Shown: positions 53,887-60,380 of the stretch, piece after piece
Layout of the letters: every line of letters starts with the position of its first letter
Numbering within the stretch: the first letter of the stretch is position 1
Assembly (NCBI GenBank): GCA_903895595.1
Contig: CAITUP010000156.1
Span: forward strand, 1 to 60,380
Reading direction: 5' to 3'
DNA length: 60,380 nt
Origin: an uncultured Acetobacteraceae bacterium
Lineage (GTDB): Bacteria > Pseudomonadota > Alphaproteobacteria > Acetobacterales > Acetobacteraceae
Program-made: the position numbers and the translations under genes
Notes under the pieces: model-generated
Told to the model about the DNA's origin: nothing
Database searches by the model: none
The model's input: the letters and a program-made list of their open reading frames with translations, nothing else

Positions 53887-54540
53887 ATGTTCAAGCCGCT
53901 CGACCGCAACGGCATCGCCGCCCGCATCGCCCGCGACATTCCGGAGGGGTGGTTCGTCAACCTCGGCATCGGCATTCCGACCGGGGTTTCCGACTTCGTG
54001 CCGGAGGACCGGGAGGTCATTTTCCATGCCGAGAACGGCGTCATCGGGATCGGGCCCGCTCCGGCGCCCAAGGATATCAACCCGTATCTGGTGAACGCCG
54101 GGGTCCAGCACATCACGCTGCGGACTGGCGGGGCTTTCGTCCACCATGCCGATAGTTTCGCCATCGCCCGCGGCGGGCATTTGGATTTGTGCGTGCTGGG
54201 CGCGTTCGAAGTTTCCGAGAACGGCGACATCGCCAATTGGGCACGCTCCCCGGATGAACCGGTGAAGCAGGTCGGCGGCGCGATGGATTTGGCTGTCGGC
54301 GCCAAGCGCCTGTGGGTGGCGATGGAACACAACACCAAGGGCGGCGGAGAATCCCGGATCCGGCGGGTGTGTTCCTATCCGCTGACCGCCAAGGGCGTCG
54401 TGCGGCGGGTTTACACGGACTTGGCCGTGCTGGACGTGACTCCGGCAGGGTTCGTCGTGGTGGACATGGTCGAGGGGCTGACGTTCGAGGCGTTGCAGGA
54501 ACGGACGGAAGCGACGCTGATCCGAGGGGCATCGCGATGA
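53887..54540 (+). CDS. 3-oxoacid/3-oxoadipate CoA-transferase, subunit B
   Basis: 217 residues. Subunit B with the catalytic Glu in HAENGVIGIG (near residue 53), VNLGIGIPTGVSDFV, ITLRTGGAFVHHADSFAIARGGHLDLCVLGAFEVSENGDIAN and GAMDLAVGAKRLWVAMEH. The ATG follows AAGGAGG. The stop overlaps the alpha/beta hydrolase start (ATGA), so the two are coupled. Specificity (3-oxoadipate, acetoacetate or other) cannot be decided. Confidence 0.93.
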   Translation: MFKPLDRNGIAARIARDIPEGWFVNLGIGIPTGVSDFVPEDREVIFHAENGVIGIGPAPAPKDINPYLVNAGVQHITLRTGGAFVHHADSFAIARGGHLDLCVLGAFEVSENGDIANWARSPDEPVKQVGGAMDLAVGAKRLWVAMEHNTKGGGESRIRRVCSYPLTAKGVVRRVYTDLAVLDVTPAGFVVVDMVEGLTFEALQERTEATLIRGASR

Positions 54541-56348
54541 TCGCGAGCATCGAAATCAAATCTCGAACGCCGCTGGCCGGCGGAGCCGCGTTTGGGGCCA
54601 CCGGGGCGTATGAGCGGGTGGAAGGCACCGCGTCGGGGACGCTCGATCCGGCGCATCCCCGCAACAATGGCATCGCGCTGCTGGGCATGGCGCCGCGCAA
54701 CGCGGCCGGTCTGGTCGAATACAAATCCGATTTCGTTCTCCTGACGCCGGCCGATCCGGCGCTCGGCAATGGGCGATTGATCTATGAGGTCAACAACCGC
54801 GGCCGCATCATGATGATCGCCAATCTCTGCGCGGGCATCGTTGGCAACCGCTGGGAAACCGCCGCCGAGATGGGCAACGCACTGCCCCTCCGGCTCGGGT
54901 TTTCGTTGCTGTGGACGGGGTGGGACCCCGGTGCGCCGAAAGCGACCGGGTTGTCGCTGGAGGTCCCCGTCATCGACGGCCTGACCAAGCGCATTCGGGA
55001 GGAATTCGTCTCCGGCACGCGTCTCGGCATTCATGAAGTGTTCAAGCTGTCGCACGAAGCCGCCAGCACCGACGCGACCGTCACGGTGCGGCGGACGCAG
55101 ACCGGAGAACGGACGCCGGTCGCGTTCACGTTTGCCGACAGCCGGACGATCAAGCTGGATGAAAAGCCGGTCATCGGGTCGATCTACGAGGTGCGGTACG
55201 ACGCGACGAAGCCCAAGGTCGCGGGGATTGGGTTCGCGGCGACGCGGGACATCGTCAGCCATCTGCGCGCGCAGGGCGAGGCGATCGCGGGCCGGCGGAT
55301 CACCCATACTCTGGCGTTTGGGATTTCCCAGGCCGGGCGGTATCTGCGCGACCATATCGCGCAGGGGTTCAACGCCGACGAAGCCGGTGCGCGTGTGTTC
55401 GACGGGGTGTTCTCCCATGTCGCCGGCATTGGCCGCGTCTTCCACAACACGCCGTTCGCACAACCGTTCCGCACCCGGACCTGGCATGAGGACCACGATT
55501 TCCCGGAAGTCGAATTCCCGTTCTCGGCCGCCGTGCTGGACGATCCGATCACGGGGGCCTCGGGTTCGATTTTGCGGGGCGATGCCAGCGACCCGCTGTT
55601 GATGGAGACCAATACCTCCACCGAATACTGGCAAAAAGGCGCGTCCCTGTTGCACACCGATCCGCTCGGCCAGCGCGACGTGACGCTGCCGGCGGGGGCG
55701 CGGGCGTACTTAATCCCGGGCACGCAGCACGGCGGCAAGGCGGGGATGCCGCGGGATGCCGGGCCGTGTGTGAACCCGCGGAATTGGCACGATCCGATGC
55801 CGGCAGTGCGGGCGCTGCTGGTGGCGCTGGACGAATGGGTCGTGATGGGGCGGGAGCCTCCGCCTTCGCGCGTACCAACCATCGCGGATCGGACTTTGGT
55901 GCCGTCTGCCGCCGTGGCGTTTCCCGTGGCGCCGGGGCTGACACCGCCTCGGGCTTCCAACGACGTGGCGCCTTTGGCGGATTGGACCGATCCGAAGCCG
56001 GCGGCGCGGGCTTATGGGGCGCTGGTGCCGCAGGTCGGGCCGGACGGGAATGAGCTGGCGGGGATCGTGCTGCCGGATGTCGCGGTGCCGCGCGGCACGT
56101 TCGCGGGCTGGAACCTTTACAAGGAACCGCATCCGGCCGGAGAGCTGGCGGATCGGGAGGGGACGTTCCTGGCGTTCCCCGAGACTCCGGTGGAGGGGGA
56201 TTCCCGGCCCAGCCTATCCGCTCTATACGGCGCACCGGGGTCCTACGCGGCCGCGGTCGAGGCGGCGGCCGAGTCGCTGCTGCGCGAACGACTGCTGCTG
56301 GCGGAAGACGCCGACGCCTATATTGCCACTGCATCGAACAAGGTTTAG
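54537..56348 (+). CDS. Large alpha/beta hydrolase domain protein
   Basis: 603 residues of the family annotated as alpha/beta hydrolase domain-containing protein (Abhydrolase_10-like). The nucleophile elbow is GISQAGRYL (near residue 262); NNRGRIMM and GTQHGGKAG supply other conserved points, the latter with a probable catalytic His. No signal peptide is visible, so it is likely cytoplasmic. It could cleave a lactone or ester formed in the pathway, but its specific function is unknown. Translation is coupled to CoA-transferase B. Confidence 0.85.
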   Translation: MIASIEIKSRTPLAGGAAFGATGAYERVEGTASGTLDPAHPRNNGIALLGMAPRNAAGLVEYKSDFVLLTPADPALGNGRLIYEVNNRGRIMMIANLCAGIVGNRWETAAEMGNALPLRLGFSLLWTGWDPGAPKATGLSLEVPVIDGLTKRIREEFVSGTRLGIHEVFKLSHEAASTDATVTVRRTQTGERTPVAFTFADSRTIKLDEKPVIGSIYEVRYDATKPKVAGIGFAATRDIVSHLRAQGEAIAGRRITHTLAFGISQAGRYLRDHIAQGFNADEAGARVFDGVFSHVAGIGRVFHNTPFAQPFRTRTWHEDHDFPEVEFPFSAAVLDDPITGASGSILRGDASDPLLMETNTSTEYWQKGASLLHTDPLGQRDVTLPAGARAYLIPGTQHGGKAGMPRDAGPCVNPRNWHDPMPAVRALLVALDEWVVMGREPPPSRVPTIADRTLVPSAAVAFPVAPGLTPPRASNDVAPLADWTDPKPAARAYGALVPQVGPDGNELAGIVLPDVAVPRGTFAGWNLYKEPHPAGELADREGTFLAFPETPVEGDSRPSLSALYGAPGSYAAAVEAAAESLLRERLLLAEDADAYIATASNKV

Positions 56349-56369
56349 TACTGCCATGAGTATGGAACA

Positions 56370-56621
56370 ATGACCCCGGCCGATATCGATCGGGTGCAAG
56401 CCTATCTGCGCCGCCTCCTCGGCACGGATCAGATCAAGGTCGTGCCGCCGCTCCGCAAGGGGCAGTCGGTCGAAGTCGCGGTCAAAGACGAAATCGTCGG
56501 GACTTTGCATAAGGATACCGACGATGGGGAGACGTCTTTCTCCCTGACCATGGTCATTCTGGAGGAAGACCTGCCGCCGGTTCCCAAGGCGGCCACCCCG
56601 AGCCGCGGACGGAGGGTTTAA
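56370..56621 (+). CDS. DUF3126 family protein
   Basis: 83 residues matching DUF3126, a small alphaproteobacterial family: VQAYLRRLLGTDQIKVVPPLRKGQSVEVAVKDEIVGTLHKDTDDGETSFSLTMVILEEDL is nearly the whole protein and is well conserved in the family. Its function is not known. It starts 22 bases after the hydrolase gene, and the amidohydrolase gene follows 48 bases later. Confidence 0.92.
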   Translation: MTPADIDRVQAYLRRLLGTDQIKVVPPLRKGQSVEVAVKDEIVGTLHKDTDDGETSFSLTMVILEEDLPPVPKAATPSRGRRV

Positions 56622-56668
56622 CCCCGCCATCTCCGCCAGCCTCGCCCCCAAATAAAGGAGTGTCCCCG

Positions 56669-57511
56669 ATGCCGATCATCGATTGTCAGGTTCATTGCTA
56701 CGAAGCCAACACCCCGCAACGCCCCTGGGCGAACACCCCGAACTGGCCGGATCATGTCACGGGGGATGAGATGGTGGCGGCGATGGACAAGGTGGGGGTG
56801 GATGGGGCGATCTTCATCTCGGCCTTCGCGATGTATCGGTTCGATGGGTCTTACGCGACCGAGGTGCAGCGCAAGCATCCCAGCCGGTTCGCGATCATCA
56901 AGCCGGTGAACCCGGACGACCCGGCCGTCGCCGACGTGATCGCCGACTGGAAGAAGACGCCGGGGACGGTGGCGGTGCGCATCATGCTCCCGGCGGAGTC
57001 GGGGCGGCGGGCGGACGATCCGGGGCTGGACCGGATCGCGAAGGCCGCGGCGGCGGCGGATTTTCCGGTCAATATCCTCTGCTGGGGCAATCTGGATGTG
57101 GGGACGGCGCTGATCGACCGGCATCCGGGGACTCGGTTCATCATCGACCACCTCGGGATCGTGCAGCCGCACGTGAAGCCGGCCGCACCCGAACCGTGGG
57201 CGGATTTGCCGAAGGTGCTGGAGCTGGCGAAGCGGCCGAACGCGGTGCTGAAAGTCAGTGGGGCCTGCACGCTGTCGCACCAGCCGTATCCGTTTCCGGA
57301 TATCTGGGACCCTCTGGCGCGGGTGTTCGATGCCTGGGGGTTCGAGCGGTGTTTGTGGGGGACGGATTGGACCCGAGCCTTCGCGGTGGTGAATTACGAG
57401 CAGGCGGTGGAGCCGTTCCGGCTGACGGACCGTCTGAGCGCCAGCGAGCGGGCAATGCTGATGGGCGGCGCTTGCGCGAAGGCTTATGGGTGGGTGCCTG
57501 GGGGGAAGTAG
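56669..57511 (+). CDS. Amidohydrolase 2 family (metal-dependent hydrolase/decarboxylase)
   Basis: 280 residues from ATG 56669 after AAAGGAG. Features are IIDCQVHCYE at the N-terminus, ILCWGNLDVG, FIIDHLGIVQ and CLWGTDWTRAF. The usual first metal pair D-x-H-x-H is modified to CQVHC, so the active site differs from ACMSD-type decarboxylases. It may hydrolyse a lactone or decarboxylate a ring acid. It ends the catabolic-looking run. Confidence 0.88.
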   Translation: MPIIDCQVHCYEANTPQRPWANTPNWPDHVTGDEMVAAMDKVGVDGAIFISAFAMYRFDGSYATEVQRKHPSRFAIIKPVNPDDPAVADVIADWKKTPGTVAVRIMLPAESGRRADDPGLDRIAKAAAAADFPVNILCWGNLDVGTALIDRHPGTRFIIDHLGIVQPHVKPAAPEPWADLPKVLELAKRPNAVLKVSGACTLSHQPYPFPDIWDPLARVFDAWGFERCLWGTDWTRAFAVVNYEQAVEPFRLTDRLSASERAMLMGGACAKAYGWVPGGK

Positions 57512-57514
57512 GAT

Positions 57515-57883
57515 TTAGGCGCGCAGCGGCAATAGCCGCATGCGCGCTCGCCCAGGTTCGATCGTCAGCAAAGCGCCTTGTTCGAGTTCCGCTTCCATCC
57601 GGCGCAACGCGTCGATTAGATGCCGGCCGATGACCTCCGCGCTAAGGTCGTCGGCGCGGAATTGCACCACGCTGGGGCCGGCGCCGTTGGTGGCGGCCAG
57701 GATCGCGCCGAAATCCAGGTCGTGCGTCAGGACGATGTAATCGCCGGCGGCGGCGTAGGCCATGATATCGACATCCAGGGCGTCGGGGCTGCCGATGGAC
57801 GCCCAGTGCTCGGCCGGTATCCCCGCCGCGGCGAGATAACCCACCCAGAGCGGCGACAAATTCATGTCGATCAATAGCTTCAC
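57515..57883 (-). CDS. DUF5615 PIN-like toxin
   Basis: 122 residues with the DUF5615/PIN-like pattern: KLLIDMNLSPLWVGYLAAAGI (first acidic residue), HWASIGSPDALDVDIMAYA and YIVLTHDLDFGAI. Such proteins are considered VapC-like ribonuclease toxins. The start overlaps the stop of the DUF433 gene by four bases. It converges on the amidohydrolase gene. Confidence 0.92.
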   Translation of the reverse strand: MKLLIDMNLSPLWVGYLAAAGIPAEHWASIGSPDALDVDIMAYAAAGDYIVLTHDLDFGAILAATNGAGPSVVQFRADDLSAEVIGRHLIDALRRMEAELEQGALLTIEPGRARMRLLPLRA

Positions 57884-58110
57884 GCGGTGGTCAGCTCGAA
57901 CTCCCGCCCTTCAGCCAACCAAGCGGCGTAGCGGAGGGATTGGAGGATGTCCTCTTTTTCCAGATAGGGATAATCGGCCAGGAGTTGGTCGATGCTGCGG
58001 CCGGCGCCGACCTGGCCCACGATCATGCCGACCGTGACCCGCATGGCGCGGATACAGGCTTTGCCGCCCATGACCCCGGGATGAAGAGTGATCCGATCGA
58101 AATCGCGCAT
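57880..58110 (-). CDS. DUF433 antitoxin
   Basis: 76 residues typical of DUF433: ITLHPGVMGGKACIRAMRVTVGMIVGQVGAGRSIDQLLADYPYLEKEDILQSLRYAAWLA covers the helix-turn-helix family core. DUF433 genes are the usual partners of DUF5615 genes and probably bind the toxin and the shared promoter. Translation of the toxin is coupled through ATGA. Confidence 0.92.
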   Translation of the reverse strand: MRDFDRITLHPGVMGGKACIRAMRVTVGMIVGQVGAGRSIDQLLADYPYLEKEDILQSLRYAAWLAEGREFELTTA

Positions 58111-58182
58111 GTTGCACCGTTTGAGACTGTGGGAAGCTTACCGAGTGGGTGGGTTTGGCTCAAGGTTTATGGTCACAAGGTC

Positions 58183-58269
58183 GGTTGGTGACGAAGACCC
58201 GGAAGACGGCGGGAATACGAGGCGTTGGAGTCCGTGTTCACGCTCGCCGCCGCGTTGATTCGCGTGCGG
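58183..58269 (+). pseudogene. Fragment of a HigA-type antitoxin gene
   Basis: Aligns with the antitoxin gene at 59819: GGTTGG, then the CGGCGGGAATACGA block and the 21-base GCCGCGTTGATTCGCGTGCGG identical in both. Compared with that gene, single-base gaps break the frame around 58189 and 58207. The restored reading would be ...RREYEALESVFTLAAALIRVR.... No intact partner toxin is seen. Confidence 0.65.
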
Positions 58270-58330
58270 CCCGCGAGCGAGGTGCCCGCGACCGGTAAGA
58301 CGGCGATGACTTGGTTCGTGCCGAACGGCA

Positions 58331-59083
58331 TCAACTGGGGACGGTGTCCGGCGGCGTTTCACCGATCAGACAGCCGAGCGCCAAGCGCACGGTTGCTGGG
58401 CGCAGGTCCCGCCAGTCGATGTGCCAGGTATCCGAACATCGGTCGCGTGCGCGCTGAAAGGTTTCTTCCCGCCGCGCGCGCACCTGGTAAAGGCGGCCGA
58501 GGCTGCCGCCGTAGCGGCGCAGGGTCTTTTCCACCCGATTCCAGAAATCGCCATCGCAGAGGCCGGGGGCGATGCCGAGGTCCATACAAATATAGGCGAT
58601 GGTCCGGCCGACCGGGCGGCGGCGCACCTCCGCCGCGAGTTCTTCCGGCGTGGGCAGGCGGGACGCATCGGAATCGCCGGTGTCCAGCAGCGCGGGATCG
58701 GGACGGCGAGGGCGGAGCGGCGCGGAACGCGGCCGGGAGGCCGGTTCGGCCGGAGGACGGTGATGGGGTTGCAGCGCGACGCGCGGCGGCCAAGCGAACC
58801 GCAGGTTGCAGCCCCTGGCCGCGCGGGCGAACAGATAATCTCGCAGCGCAAGCGCTCGGAGCATGCCGCGCTGCATGCGCTGCAGGATAGTGGGGAGATC
58901 GCCGGTGCCGAACACGGCGGCGGCGGTGGCGAATTCCGGGGCGGATACGCGGCTGGCGGCGGTCGCGGCGAAGTGCCGGGCGTGCGCGATAAGGACGGCG
59001 AGGACATGAAGAACAGCCCCGATACGCCCCGGGATGGGGCGGGGTTTTATGGCGACCGGGGTGGTTGGGGCTGCTCGGGTCAT
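58331..59083 (-). CDS. Unknown protein, paralogue B (complete)
   Basis: 250 residues from ATG 59083. Paralogue of the partial protein at the left edge; the conserved C-terminal part (VGRTIAYICMDLGIAPG, FWNRVEKTLRRYGGSLGRLY) is complete here and continues for about 50 more residues with charged segments (RRETFQRARDRCSDTWHIDWRDL). Ala/Arg-rich N-terminus and Pro-rich middle as in copy A. No domain is recognised by eye. It is set among decayed HigA fragments and palindromic repeats, so it is probably accessory DNA. Confidence 0.75.
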   Translation of the reverse strand: MTRAAPTTPVAIKPRPIPGRIGAVLHVLAVLIAHARHFAATAASRVSAPEFATAAAVFGTGDLPTILQRMQRGMLRALALRDYLFARAARGCNLRFAWPPRVALQPHHRPPAEPASRPRSAPLRPRRPDPALLDTGDSDASRLPTPEELAAEVRRRPVGRTIAYICMDLGIAPGLCDGDFWNRVEKTLRRYGGSLGRLYQVRARREETFQRARDRCSDTWHIDWRDLRPATVRLALGCLIGETPPDTVPS

Positions 59084-59208
59084 CGGGTTGGTGGTAGCAG
59101 GTTATGGGGAACAAAGCAAGAAATATCTGACTGTATTCCTAATACAGGGGTATGCGGGACAGGACGAGGGCACCGACGCGCCGGGTGTTGGTGGGGCGTG
59201 GCAGAAGG
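59084..59208. other. Upstream region of paralogue B
   Basis: No gene. Matches the upstream region of paralogue A for about 80 bases and then differs. The frames here are low quality and Arg/Pro-rich. Confidence 0.6.
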
Positions 59209-59296
59209 CGCTTTGCTTTTCCGCCCTACGTTCCAGGTTTCACGGCCGCGAGGGATAACTCCGACCGGCAGACGGGTAGGGCGGAAAAGCGAAGCG
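59209..59296. repeat. Long inverted repeat (21-bp arms)
   Basis: Arms CGCTTTGCTTTTCCGCCCTAC (59209-59229) and GTAGGGCGGAAAAGCGAAGCG (59276-59296) match at 20 of 21 positions, separated by 46 bases. The GTAGGGCGGAAAAGCG...GCGCA...CCGCC wording is that of a widespread proteobacterial intergenic repeat. It could be a mobile inverted-repeat element of its own. Confidence 0.75.
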
Positions 59297-59326
59297 CACT
59301 CCGCCATCCCCCGAACTTGATCCGGC

Positions 59327-59370
59327 CACCCCAAGCGGCACGTATCAGCGGCCTTGTGCCGCTCGGGGTG
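59327..59370. repeat. REP-like palindrome
   Basis: Arms CACCCCAAGCGGCAC (59327-59341) and GTGCCGCTCGGGGTG (59356-59370), one mismatch in 15, loop of 14 bases. Confidence 0.65.
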
Positions 59371-59575
59371 CGCGGATCGCGTCCGCGCATGACGGTGAAT
59401 GGGGCCCCGCCGGCCGATAATACGCGCCGCCAGTGTTCGCCCCATAATGTCGAATCGCAGCCCGGCCAAGCAGCGGGCTGGACGATGCACGGCCGGGACG
59501 GCGTGACGCGGGCGCTTTACGGGGCGGCACGCGGGCAGGTCTATCGCATATGGCCGGCCACCGCCCTTTTTCGTC

Positions 59576-59598
59576 ATCCTCGGGCTCGACCCGAGGAT
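59576..59598. repeat. REP-like palindrome
   Basis: Arms ATCCTCGGG / CCCGAGGAT with a 5-base loop, preceded by CGTC as in the other palindromes of the family. Confidence 0.65.
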
Positions 59599-59636
59599 CG
59601 CCAACGGCACTCTATCGCAGTTTTCCGCCGCTTCGG

Positions 59637-59659
59637 ATGGTCGGGTCTCGCCCGACCAT
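59637..59659. repeat. REP-like palindrome (MITE-hairpin type)
   Basis: Arms ATGGTCGGG / CCCGACCAT followed by GACGGG, nearly the same sequence as the hairpin inside the element at 34144. It lies 70 bases before the HigB remnant. Confidence 0.7.
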
Positions 59660-59729
59660 GACGGGACGGCAATGTCCGTGCGGCCTCCTTTGCCATATGC
59701 GATAGCCCTGGGCACGCGGGCGACGGGTC

Positions 59730-59822
59730 GTGATTGTCCGCGCGTTCGTGAAGAAGTCTCAGAAGGCGCCCGGCCGGGAGATCGACCGGGCCATAAGGCC
59801 GAGGAAGGAGGTGGAACCATGA
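59730..59822 (+). pseudogene. C-terminal remnant of a HigB/Gp49-like toxin
   Basis: From 59730 the frame reads VIVRAFVKKSQKAPGREI and continues RAIRPRKEVEP to a TGA at 59820-59822. AFVKKSQKAP is the hallmark C-terminus of phage-derived Gp49-like/HigB toxins. No start or N-terminal two thirds remain; a TAG lies upstream in frame near 59703. The stop overlaps the antitoxin ATG by four bases (ATGA), the native coupling of such modules. The toxin is therefore broken while the antitoxin start is preserved. Confidence 0.75.
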
Positions 59823-60034
59823 CGAGCATGCGCGATCTGCACGCCGGTTGGATGAAGGACCCCGCTTATCGGCGGGAATACGACGCGCTGGAGCCTGAAT
59901 TCGCGCCGGTTGCCGCGTTGATTCGCGTGCGGGCCGATGCGGGTCTGACGCAGGAGGAACTCGCCGCGCGCATGGAGACCAAGCAGGAGGCCATTGCGCG
60001 TTGGGAGGGTGGGGTTGTTGAGGCGGTGGGGTGA
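59819..60034 (+). CDS. HigA-type helix-turn-helix antitoxin, C-terminally short
   Basis: 71 residues. The XRE helix-turn-helix is VAALIRVRADAGLTQEELAARMETKQEAIARWEGG. Typical HigA proteins continue for another 20-30 residues after ARWEGG; this one ends almost at once (VVEAVG), so it is probably truncated. A strong GGAAGGAGGTGG precedes the ATG. Its cognate toxin upstream is a remnant. It may still bind an operator. Confidence 0.8.
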   Translation: MTSMRDLHAGWMKDPAYRREYDALEPEFAPVAALIRVRADAGLTQEELAARMETKQEAIARWEGGVVEAVG

Positions 60035-60380
60035 TTGGACGCAGGGGTTCGCATTGTGGATTCTTAACCCTCCCTGACGCCCTTCTATGAGGCTACGGAG
60101 TTCGAAAATATTCGTTACATATTCATATTGTTTGGTGATCAGAAGTCAGGGTTTTCTGGATCTTGCGCCTCCCGTTGATATCGGGAAACCCTATGCCGGG
60201 AAGTAGAAATCTTGACGGAGTTTATTTTGTGAATTTCAAGGGCACTTCTAAAAATATCCGGCTTTCATCGATCTTTTAGTATTTTTCGGCCATCGTGAGT
60301 CCAGGTTCGGTGCTTGGCGCTATCGCGGCTCCTCCCGCGTCCCGCTTTTACGGTCTGTGTTCCCATCTTCCCCGGTGATC
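60035..60380. other. A+T-richer tail without a recognised gene
   Basis: The last 346 bases contain no frame with recognisable protein features on either strand. The middle part (60100-60290) is markedly richer in A+T than the rest of the window, which suggests promoter DNA or transferred sequence. Confidence 0.6.

Noticed and set aside
58225-58890. Plus-strand 221-residue frame over paralogue B
   Set aside because: It begins in the HigA relic and then runs antisense to the conserved unknown gene; only the minus-strand frame is conserved between both copies.

Overview
The window is 60 kb of GC-rich, densely coded chromosome from an alphaproteobacterium, most likely a member of the Acetobacteraceae (Rhodospirillales). 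That placement is an inference. It rests on the high GC content, a DUF3126 protein, single-chain MetH next to an ArsR-methyltransferase fusion regulator with its palindromic operator, ETF-ubiquinone oxidoreductase, and a Bpt-type protein leucyltransferase. No plasmid or prophage backbone, rRNA operon, CRISPR array or intact transposase was seen. One tRNA (Pro, GGG) is present.

Layout. 1-1.3 kb is an accessory edge: the N-terminal part of an unknown protein, then decayed gene fragments and a piece of a small repeat element. 1.3-6.5 kb holds an SGNH hydrolase, an M20 amidohydrolase and an overlapping DUF35 / thiolase-like / fatty acid desaturase operon. 6.5-12.9 kb is a one-carbon/SAM block: SahR-like regulator with a perfect 22-bp operator, adenine/adenosine deaminase, metH and a lipoprotein. 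12.9-24.7 kb holds tRNA-Pro, DUF924, a large FAD/Fe-S dehydrogenase, ETF-QO, a TauD dioxygenase, an alpha/beta hydrolase, a GMC oxidoreductase, and a metK-trmB-aminotransferase operon. 25.2-31.9 kb holds a ThDP enzyme, DUF2461, a lipoprotein, an acyltransferase and a MarR / response regulator / histidine kinase operon. 31.9-43.2 kb holds an IlvE-like aminotransferase, a flavin amine oxidase with a small inverted-repeat element inserted in its 3' end, an orphan ABC binding protein, a P450, a coupled penicillin acylase-RDD-Bpt-Nudix set, DUF3830, a PEBP-like protein and a 2-hydroxyacid dehydrogenase. 43.2-45.1 kb carries an orphan TadE/TadG-like pair.

45.4-57.5 kb is a run of catabolic-looking genes: a TcuA/TcuB-like dehydrogenase pair, a two-subunit sulfopyruvate-decarboxylase-like ThDP enzyme, a flavin monooxygenase, a Rieske ferredoxin, a two-repeat EthD-like barrel protein, a TauD dioxygenase, an oxoacid CoA-transferase (A and B), a large alpha/beta hydrolase and an amidohydrolase. 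No transporter or regulator was recognised among them. The enzymes would suit oxidation, decarboxylation and CoA activation of an organic acid, but the substrate cannot be read from the sequence.

57.5-60.4 kb is again accessory: a DUF433/DUF5615 toxin-antitoxin-like pair, a second copy of the unknown protein from the left edge, relics of two HigB/HigA-type modules, and a cluster of palindromic repeats. The most notable local structures are the 101-bp element with exact 11-bp target duplications at 34.1 kb, the SahR-type operator at 6.77 kb, and a thiolase-like protein lacking the usual nucleophilic Cys paired with a DUF35 protein lacking its zinc cysteines.
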